Origin: Gelria sp.
Lineage (GTDB): Bacteria; Bacillota; Syntrophomonadia; Syntrophomonadales; Syntrophomonadaceae
Length of the DNA stretch: 13,219 nucleotides
NCBI GenBank assembly: GCA_012839665.1
Contig: DUMX01000111.1
Coordinates: 1 to 13,219 of the forward strand
Direction: 5' to 3'
How positions within the stretch are numbered: position 1 is the first letter of the stretch; every line of letters starts with the position of its first letter. The position numbers and the translations under genes are program-made. Under the pieces are notes generated by a model that was not told the DNA's origin, did not search any database, and saw only the letters and a list, made by a program, of their open reading frames with translations. Below are positions 8,079-13,219 of this stretch, one piece after another.

Positions 8079-10313
8079 ATGAAAGAGATGGGGGTAGTCT
8101 ATAGCGATGTCAAAGAGTGTGTTGACGAAGTCATAAAACGCTTAGGTAAAGATATTACATTTGCTATGCCTTTGGCTCTGGGAAAGCCAGTTATTTTCAT
8201 TAATGAACTGTACAGGAGGGCCAAAGAAGATCCTTCTATACGGCTCAGAATTGTCACTGCCCTTCCTTTGGAAATGCCTAGTGGCAAATCTGATTTAGAA
8301 AAAAGGTTTCTAAAAGACTTGATTCCCAGACTGTTCGCAGGAGTTCCAAGGATAGAATACATGGTGGATTACAGAGCAGGCAAGCTCCCTGAAAACGTGG
8401 AATCGTATGAATTTTTCAGTCAAGCTGGAAGTTATCTGAATGACCCTGTAGCTCAGCAAAACCACATTGCTTCCAATTATACTCATGTCGTACGTGATGC
8501 TGTTAAATTTGGGGTTAATTGCTTCGGAAATATGATAGGTTATCATGATATTAACGGCCAAACCAGATATTCATTTGGGTGTAATCCCGATATATCTACT
8601 GGAGCTTTGGTAGCAGCAGACGAAATCCGCGCTAGGGGTGATAAAATGATTCTGGTTGGGGAAGCCAATAAGAGAATGCCTTTTATGTACGGAGATGCTA
8701 TTTTTGAAAAAGAACGCTATGATTACATCCTTCAAGGTCCTGACTTTGATTATGAGCTTTTTGGTGTTCCCAAGCCTGTTGTATCTGTATCTGACTATAT
8801 GATAGGCATACATGTAAGCCCCTTGATTAAAGATGGTGGCACCATACAGGTAGGCATCGGTGCTCTGGGTGATGCTATAGTGGCAGGACTGGTGCTGCGG
8901 AACGAGCATAATGATGTGTATCAGGATTTGCTTCAAAAAGCCGGCATAATAAAAAAACATGGAGAACTTATTACAAAATTGGGTGGTACAGATACCTTTA
9001 AAGAAGGCCTCTATGGTTCATCAGAGATGTTTGTAGATGCCTTTATGGAGTTGTACAATAGCAATATTCTAAAAAGACAGGTTTTTGATAACGTTCCCAT
9101 AATGAAACTTATCAATGAAGGATATCTTGCTGTAGACAACATCCCCGCAGACATAATTGACCGATTGTTGGAAATGAAGGCCATTCAACCCATACTGACT
9201 CAAGAAGACTTTGAATTCTTGACCGAATACGGAATACTCCGCAGCGATTTGAAATATGAAAACAGTATCATTATAGACGGAGAAACCAGTTATTCTGCGG
9301 ACATGAGTGATGAAGCGAACAGGACCGAGATAAGGAAACTGCTGGGTAAAGAGCTTCGTAATGGTAAAGTAATAGAGAGTGCCTTCTTTGTTGGTCCCCA
9401 AAAATTCTATCAATGGTTAAGAGATATGAGTGAAGAGGAACGGCAGTTATTCAGCATGGCAGGAGTAGAAAAGGTTAACCAGCTCTACGGTGAGGAAGAA
9501 TTAAGAGCTTTGCAAAGGAAGGATGGCCGATTTATCAATACTGGTATGGTAGCCACGGTTTTCGGAGGAGTAGCCTCGGAACAGCTTGAGGATGGCCAGG
9601 TTGTAGCCGGGATTGGAGGGCAGTATAATTTCGTTTCCATGGCTCATGCTCTACCGGATGGCAGAAGCATTATAATGATAAAGAGCACCAGGGGCCAGGG
9701 GCGTAAGTTAAAGTCTAATATTGTATTCACCTATGGTACTTGTTCGATACCCAGGCACCTGCGGGACATAATTGTTACCGAATACGGGATTGCTTATCTA
9801 CGGGGCAAACCGGAAAAAGAGGTTATTGCCGAAATTATTAACATAGCCGATTCAAGATTTCAGGAGCAATTACTGACCCAGGCTAAAAAAGCAGGCAAAA
9901 TTCCAATGGATTATGAGATTCCGGAAGAATGCAGGCATAACACGCCAGAAAAGCTTAAAGCCTTACTGGCACCTTATCAGGCCCAGGGTTATTTTCCGCG
10001 TTTTCCCTTTGGGACCGATTTTACAGAGGATGACGCCGATTTAGTGGGGGCATTAACAGGCTTCCAGGGTTTTGCTTCCGGATACCCGGGTAAAATGATT
10101 ATGGCTTTACTCCGCGAGTTATTTCGGCCTATCCCAGAAGCAGCCCACCACCATTTGCAGAGGATGGAGCTTTTCAAGCCTTCATCTGTTAAAGAGAGGC
10201 TGTTTAGAAAAATAGTGGTTTTGGCATTAAGACATAGTGGCTACTTTGACAAACCTGCTGTTCAAGGTGTAGAATTCTTATCCCAAAATATGAACGAAAC
10301 AGTAAAATCCTAA
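8079..10313 (+). CDS. Acetyl-CoA hydrolase/CoA-transferase family protein, long form
   Basis: The 744-residue protein belongs to the class I acetyl-CoA hydrolase / 4-hydroxybutyrate CoA-transferase family but is longer than the usual roughly 430-500 residues. It carries the CoA-site glycine motif VGIGALGDA (258-266), a candidate catalytic glutamate in GSSEMF (Glu316), and the C-terminal-domain signatures GIGGQYNF (511-518), PRHLRDIIVTEYGIAYLRGK (558-577) and FPFGTDFT (642-649). Family members move CoA between short-chain acids or hydrolyse acyl-CoA; the substrate here is not readable. The extra length is an insert of roughly 330-480 between the two halves plus a C-terminal tail from about 650. 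No signal peptide, so cytoplasmic. GGAG-type sites lie upstream (AAAGGAG at 10 bases, GGGGAG at 1); the ATG at 8088 is an alternative start. It is a single-gene unit with its own terminator. Confidence 0.92.
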   Translation: MKEMGVVYSDVKECVDEVIKRLGKDITFAMPLALGKPVIFINELYRRAKEDPSIRLRIVTALPLEMPSGKSDLEKRFLKDLIPRLFAGVPRIEYMVDYRAGKLPENVESYEFFSQAGSYLNDPVAQQNHIASNYTHVVRDAVKFGVNCFGNMIGYHDINGQTRYSFGCNPDISTGALVAADEIRARGDKMILVGEANKRMPFMYGDAIFEKERYDYILQGPDFDYELFGVPKPVVSVSDYMIGIHVSPLIKDGGTIQVGIGALGDAIVAGLVLRNEHNDVYQDLLQKAGIIKKHGELITKLGGTDTFKEGLYGSSEMFVDAFMELYNSNILKRQVFDNVPIMKLINEGYLAVDNIPADIIDRLLEMKAIQPILTQEDFEFLTEYGILRSDLKYENSIIIDGETSYSADMSDEANRTEIRKLLGKELRNGKVIESAFFVGPQKFYQWLRDMSEEERQLFSMAGVEKVNQLYGEEELRALQRKDGRFINTGMVATVFGGVASEQLEDGQVVAGIGGQYNFVSMAHALPDGRSIIMIKSTRGQGRKLKSNIVFTYGTCSIPRHLRDIIVTEYGIAYLRGKPEKEVIAEIINIADSRFQEQLLTQAKKAGKIPMDYEIPEECRHNTPEKLKALLAPYQAQGYFPRFPFGTDFTEDDADLVGALTGFQGFASGYPGKMIMALLRELFRPIPEAAHHHLQRMELFKPSSVKERLFRKIVVLALRHSGYFDKPAVQGVEFLSQNMNETVKS

Positions 10314-10321
10314 GGGTATAC

Positions 10322-10355
10322 GGCCCGGCTCTTACCTGGTGAGACCGGGCCTTTT
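10322..10355 (+). terminator. Strong rho-independent terminator after the CoA-transferase
   Basis: GGCCCGG (10322-10328) pairs with CCGGGCC (10345-10351). An inner TCTTA/TGAGA stem with a single bulged C surrounds a CCTGG loop, and TTTT follows. It begins 9 bases after the stop codon. The opposite strand lacks a T-run, so it serves the plus strand; the convergent feo operon stops 17 bases beyond it. Confidence 0.9.
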
Positions 10356-10371
10356 GGAAATTGCCGTAGTA

Positions 10372-11766
10372 CTATCGCATTATGAGCTGTGCCCCCTGGT
10401 TAACCATTGAAGTCACTAAAATTCCCAAGGCCAGGGGAAGTAAAGCAGCAACTATGGTCCAGCGGGCACTATGGGTTTCCTTGAAAATGGTATATAGAGT
10501 AGTACCGCAGGGAAAATGGAGCAGGGAAAACAGCATTACGCAGAGAGCCGTAATCCAGGTCCAGCCATTATCCAGCAGTAGAAGCCGCAATGCATTTATG
10601 CTATCTAACTCCAGCATGGTGCCGACTGACAAATAGCCCATGATAAGGATGGGCAGTATAATCTCATTGGCAGGCAGGCCTAACAAGAAGGCGATGAGTA
10701 TAATGCCGTCCATGCCCATAAGTTGACCCAGGGGGTCTAACCAACCTGCTATTAAGGCAAACACACTGGTATCGGCAACAAAACTATTGGCCAATATCCA
10801 GGTCAGGGCTCCTGCCGGGGCAGCGATGACTATAGCTCGCCAGAGCACAAATAAAGTGCGGTCCAGCAGGGAGCGGATGAGGATTTGCCCCAGTTGGGGC
10901 TTGCGAAAAGGAGGGAGTTCCAAAACAAAGAAAGAAGGGACCCCTCGTAAAAGGGTACGGGACAGAAAATAGGAAACTAAGAGAGTTGTGAGAATGCCAG
11001 TCATTATTATTGCCACCACTACCAAAGTAGCCAGGATAGAGCTATAAGCCCGGGCTATCAGGGTACCCATAAAAATAGTAGCCAGGGCTATCAGTGTGGG
11101 AAAACGGCCATTGCAAATGGAGAAGGTATTAGTGAGTATGGCTATTAGTCGTTCTCGAGGGGAGTCAATAATACGGCAGGAAGTAACCCCGGCGGCATTG
11201 CAGCCAAACCCCATACACATGGTCAAACACTGCTTTCCGTGGGCTCCTGCCCGGCGGAAGAGGTTATCCATATTGAAGGCTACCCGGGGCAGGTAACCCA
11301 GGTCCTCCAAGAGGGTAAAAAGGGGAAAAAATATTGCCATAGGGGGAAGCATAACCGAGACCACCCAGGCCAAAGAACGATACATACCTTGAATTAATAT
11401 CCCGGTTAACCAGGCTGGTGCCCCCAATGTGCTGAAAAGGTGAAGCAGATGCCCCTCTATCCAAAACAGGCCGCTGGCCAGTAGTTGCGAGGGGTAGTTA
11501 GCTCCAGTTATGGTAATCCAGAGAACTACCGTCAATAGTAACAACATAATAGGGAAACCCAGCCAACGCGAGGTTAAGATACCATCCAACCTGGCCTCCA
11601 GGCTGGCTTGATATGAATTTTCGGTTTTTACTACCCGGGCCGAGATATCCTCAGCCTGCTGGTAGATACTGCTTACTATACGGTCTTTTATATTGGCTAT
11701 ATCATCGGGGAGAAGAGGCTCAATCTCACGGAGTATGGGTACTTCCTGGTTTTTTATTGTAGACAT
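10372..11766 (-). CDS. feoB: Ferrous-iron transporter FeoB, membrane (permease) half encoded as a separate gene
   Basis: With the ATG at 11766 the protein has 464 residues. It corresponds to the part of FeoB after the GTPase and GDI regions: a linker, then about eight hydrophobic segments (roughly 68-88, 116-152, 205-233, 241-268, 306-328, 353-380, 402-420, 435-455). FeoB Gate signatures are present: MGFGCNAAG (185-193), CNGRFP (218-223, the cysteine-bearing Gate motif in the CNGRFP variant), and HFPCGTTL (417-424). It should form the Fe2+ pore in the cytoplasmic membrane and needs the separate GTPase half. It overlaps that gene by 13 nt (ATGTCTACAATAA), with GAGGTG 6 bases before the ATG inside the GTPase gene, which suggests translational coupling. 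A further in-frame ATG at 11802 lacks this site. A natural split is favoured, but a frameshift in a once-single feoB cannot be excluded from one sequence. Confidence 0.9.
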   Translation of the reverse strand: MSTIKNQEVPILREIEPLLPDDIANIKDRIVSSIYQQAEDISARVVKTENSYQASLEARLDGILTSRWLGFPIMLLLLTVVLWITITGANYPSQLLASGLFWIEGHLLHLFSTLGAPAWLTGILIQGMYRSLAWVVSVMLPPMAIFFPLFTLLEDLGYLPRVAFNMDNLFRRAGAHGKQCLTMCMGFGCNAAGVTSCRIIDSPRERLIAILTNTFSICNGRFPTLIALATIFMGTLIARAYSSILATLVVVAIIMTGILTTLLVSYFLSRTLLRGVPSFFVLELPPFRKPQLGQILIRSLLDRTLFVLWRAIVIAAPAGALTWILANSFVADTSVFALIAGWLDPLGQLMGMDGIILIAFLLGLPANEIILPILIMGYLSVGTMLELDSINALRLLLLDNGWTWITALCVMLFSLLHFPCGTTLYTIFKETHSARWTIVAALLPLALGILVTSMVNQGAQLIMR

Positions 11767-12521
11767 AGGGCCACCTCTTCTGGCAATATCTGTTGGGGGC
11801 AATTACCTGGCCTATTGCAGGCAATATACTCCAGAATATTAAAATCCCCCTCCAATGCCCGCAAAGTTACCCAGCGGCTGTTAATCCAGTTGGGCAGATA
11901 AGGAGTCAGTCGTTTTTCAATTTCATTTATGGATGTCTCTAATTCCTGGTCATAAACTACTTGTCGGGGGGTAGTTGCTATTTTTCCTATAACCATATCA
12001 TGCAAAACATCCTTTAACTTACTTAACCCCCTCCCGCTGCGGGCGGCGGTACCTACAACGGGTATTCCCAGTTGGTGGGCCAGCATAGCTGTATCTACAT
12101 GAATTTTCTTTCTTTCAGCTTCATCGAGGAGATTTACACAAAGTACCACCTGGTCAGTTATTTCCAATATTTGTAGTACTAAATTCAAGTTACGCTCCAG
12201 ACAGGTAGCATCACATACTACCGCAGTAATATCAGGCCGGGAAAAACAGATGAAATCACGGGCTACTTGCTCATCGCTGGAGCTGGCGTGCAGGGAGTAA
12301 GTACCGGGTAAATCCACCAGAGTGTAGCGCTGGTTACGGTGTGAAAAAGTACCTTCAGCTTTAATTACGGTTTTTCCGGGCCAATTACCAGTATGCTGAT
12401 TCAGTCCGGTTAAGCGGTTAAACACTGTACTTTTACCCACATTAGGGTTTCCGGCCAGGGCTACAACGAAATTTCCGGTGTGTTCCTGACCTTGAATTGG
12501 CAAAGAGGCAGTTTCAATCAT
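11754..12521 (-). CDS. feoB: FeoB GTPase (NFeoB) half encoded as a separate gene
   Basis: With the ATG at 12521 the protein has 255 residues, matching the soluble N-terminal part of FeoB. All G-protein motifs are present: G1 GNPNVGKST (24-32), G2 Thr in GNWPGKT (45-51), G3 DLPG (70-73), G4 NLLD (130-133) and a G5-like TAARSGRG (158-165). Residues about 175-255 correspond to the GDI helical domain. The protein stops exactly where single-chain FeoB enters the linker to its membrane domain. It binds GTP and gates Fe2+ uptake through the downstream membrane partner. The start at 12521 has AAAGGAG at 5 bases; the upstream in-frame ATG at 12563 lies inside feoA without such a site. It overlaps feoA by 8 nt (ATGATTGA). 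Confidence 0.93.
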   Translation of the reverse strand: MIETASLPIQGQEHTGNFVVALAGNPNVGKSTVFNRLTGLNQHTGNWPGKTVIKAEGTFSHRNQRYTLVDLPGTYSLHASSSDEQVARDFICFSRPDITAVVCDATCLERNLNLVLQILEITDQVVLCVNLLDEAERKKIHVDTAMLAHQLGIPVVGTAARSGRGLSKLKDVLHDMVIGKIATTPRQVVYDQELETSINEIEKRLTPYLPNWINSRWVTLRALEGDFNILEYIACNRPGNCPQQILPEEVALCLQ

Positions 12522-12816
12522 ATATTCTCCTTTCTGATCCTTCATGTGTGAAAGACATAACATAGTCTGCTTCCTCTACCAGGATTTGACGGGCATCTTC
12601 ATTACGCAGAGCTATTACCGTTCCTTTTATTAAATAGGCAGTGGGATTACCAGCGGGGCTGCGCCGGATAACTTCTACTTGCGAACCGGGTATTAAACCT
12701 AAATCAAGCAGTCGACGACGATTAGCGCCGATAGTCAGGATGGTTTTAACCCGGGCACTGCCTCCAACGGGGATATTTAGCAGAGATAAAGGGTCAGATA
12801 TAACTATTTTCGTCAC
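12514..12816 (-). CDS. feoA: FeoA, SH3-like ferrous-iron transport accessory protein
   Basis: The 100-residue protein has the FeoA core: VGGSARVKTI (17-26), RRLLDLGLIPGSQVEVIRR (34-52) and a C-terminal GTVIALRNEDARQILV (65-80). FeoA is a small cytoplasmic SH3-like protein needed for FeoB-dependent Fe2+ uptake. Its tail (82-100, ending RRIYD) is longer than in most FeoA proteins and encodes the ribosome binding site of the next gene. The only canonical start is a GTG at 12816, and it is odd: AAAGGA lies directly against it, with no spacer. Upstream in this frame a stop codon comes within about ten codons, so a start further out is not available. It is first in the feoA-feoB(GTPase)-feoB(membrane) operon. 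Confidence 0.92.
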   Translation of the reverse strand: MTKIVISDPLSLLNIPVGGSARVKTILTIGANRRRLLDLGLIPGSQVEVIRRSPAGNPTAYLIKGTVIALRNEDARQILVEEADYVMSFTHEGSERRIYD

Positions 12817-12847
12817 TCCTTTCCATAACGAATACAGGTATTCTTAT
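12817..12847 (-). promoter_or_regulatory. Dyad/hairpin against the feoA Shine-Dalgarno
   Basis: ATAA-c-GAATAC (12825-12835) and GTATTCTTAT (12838-12847) are inverted repeats of 10 bases with one bulged C. In the minus-strand mRNA they would fold into a hairpin ending two bases before AAAGGA (12817-12822), which itself touches the GTG start. It could control access of the ribosome to feoA, or as DNA serve as an operator. The plain gene context does not say which. Confidence 0.45.
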
Positions 12848-12891
12848 AAGCTTGCTGGGGGTAAGAAAGTTGCAGACGGCTAACTTTTAAA

Positions 12892-12920
12892 ATTACCCTA
12901 ATATATTAGAGTTGCGACAA
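12892..12920 (-). promoter_or_regulatory. Likely feo operon promoter with palindromic operator in the spacer
   Basis: On the minus strand TTGTCG (12920-12915) and GGTAAT (12897-12892) are 17 bases apart, each matching the sigma-A consensus at four of six positions. The spacer holds the perfect 12-base palindrome CTAATATATTAG (12898-12909). A repressor bound there would block RNA polymerase, as Fur- or DtxR-type iron repressors do at feo promoters; the palindrome does not plainly match either consensus, so the regulator is inferred only. A second inverted repeat, AAAGTT/AACTTT (12866-12871, 12882-12887), lies near the expected transcription start. Confidence 0.42.
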
Positions 12921-12947
12921 TTTGGTGCTTGTTCGGAGGGGAATAAT

Positions 12948-12985
12948 AAAAACTGTAGCAAAGTTATCCTTCGCTACAGTTTTTT
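12948..12985. terminator. Bidirectional rho-independent terminator between the DUF364 gene and feo
   Basis: AAAAACTGTAGC (12948-12959) pairs perfectly with GCTACAGTTTTT (12973-12984). An inner AAG/CTT pair in the loop can lengthen the stem. On the minus strand the stem ends in a T-run that serves the DUF364 gene, whose stop codon is 28 bases away. The plus strand also has a T-run. It separates that gene from the feo operon, so feo must have its own promoter. Confidence 0.88.
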
Positions 12986-13012
12986 GTTTTAAGGTTAATT
13001 TATTTCCTGGAT

Positions 13013-13219
13013 TTATGCTCCCAGGGCGCAGAAACGCTGCAGGCCCATGAGATGACAGGCGGCGGCGCCGGTGGTACCGAAGAAAAGTGCGGGCTTTTGT
13101 TTAGTGTATTCAGTGATGGTGGAGTTTACTACGGTGCTGCTGGTAGCCACAATAACATCGCACCATTCCAAGACTTTATCGGTTGCTTCATATCCTTCAA
13201 CCTGCACCCCTGATTTAAT
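13013..13219 (-). CDS. DUF364 (putative heavy-metal chelation domain) protein, C-terminal fragment
   Basis: The frame is open to the right edge and gives the last 68 residues. CDVIVATSSTVVNSTITEY, then FFGTTGAAACHLMGLQRFC, matches the C-terminal Rossmann-like domain of DUF364 proteins (ATGSTLVNGT and YGTT.AG...LG..RFC type patterns). The family is called a putative heavy-metal chelation domain; its true function is not established. The gene is read towards feo on the same strand and ends before a strong terminator, so it is a neighbour, not an operon member. The N-terminal part lies outside the window. Confidence 0.8.
   Translation of the reverse strand: MKSGVQVEGYEATDKVLEWCDVIVATSSTVVNSTITEYTKQKPALFFGTTGAAACHLMGLQRFCALGA

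Noticed and set aside
8571..8960. Open frame of 129 codons, minus strand
   Set aside because: Antisense shadow of the CoA-transferase, whose motifs are continuous through this stretch.
11764..11802. Start of the membrane half of feoB at the ATG at 11802
   Set aside because: Only the ATG at 11766 has a ribosome binding site and gives a plausible coupled overlap; the extra N-terminal residues are unlike the FeoB linker.

Overview
The window looks like the chromosome of an anaerobic Firmicute, probably of the Clostridia (Syntrophomonas / Desulfotomaculum-like). The reasons are strong AGGAGG-type ribosome binding sites, moderate to low GC, a Clostridia-type Feo ferrous-iron system, a long acetyl-CoA hydrolase/transferase and a large secreted GLUG-repeat surface protein. 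The species cannot be named from the sequence. I see no tRNA, rRNA, CRISPR array, insertion sequence or phage gene.

Left part (1-4951), all on the minus strand. The first gene is a large modular exported protein cut by the window edge: signal peptide, chitobiase-like sugar-binding domain, GLUG repeats, atrophied Ig domain, Ser-rich linker, ZU5-like domain and Pro/Lys-rich tail. It is preceded by a small DUF2442 protein and by a large ATP-dependent LuxR (MalT/LAL-type) regulator, which ends at a hairpin terminator.

Middle (4868-7522). Divergent from the regulator is a plus-strand gene for a membrane-anchored exported protein of unknown function. Its C-terminal half looks like an alpha/alpha-toroid and distantly recalls D-glucuronyl C5-epimerases. 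It converges on a minus-strand alpha/beta hydrolase with a complete Ser-Asp-His triad. Then comes a 556-base gene-free stretch with several dyads and a candidate sigma-54 promoter.

Right part (8079-13219). A 744-residue acetyl-CoA hydrolase/CoA-transferase on the plus strand ends at a strong terminator. Convergent to it is a minus-strand ferrous-iron operon, feoA - feoB(GTPase) - feoB(membrane). The usual single FeoB chain is encoded by two overlapping genes, and all three genes are joined by short overlaps (8 and 13 nt) that suggest translational coupling. The feo leader has a palindrome inside the likely promoter spacer and a hairpin pressed against an oddly placed Shine-Dalgarno. A bidirectional terminator separates feo from the C-terminus of a DUF364 (putative metal-chelation) protein that runs off the right edge.

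The best candidates for a second look are the split feoB with its unusual leader, the divergent LuxR-regulator / exported-toroid pair, and the regulatory region in front of the CoA-transferase. I found no clearly new multi-gene system.
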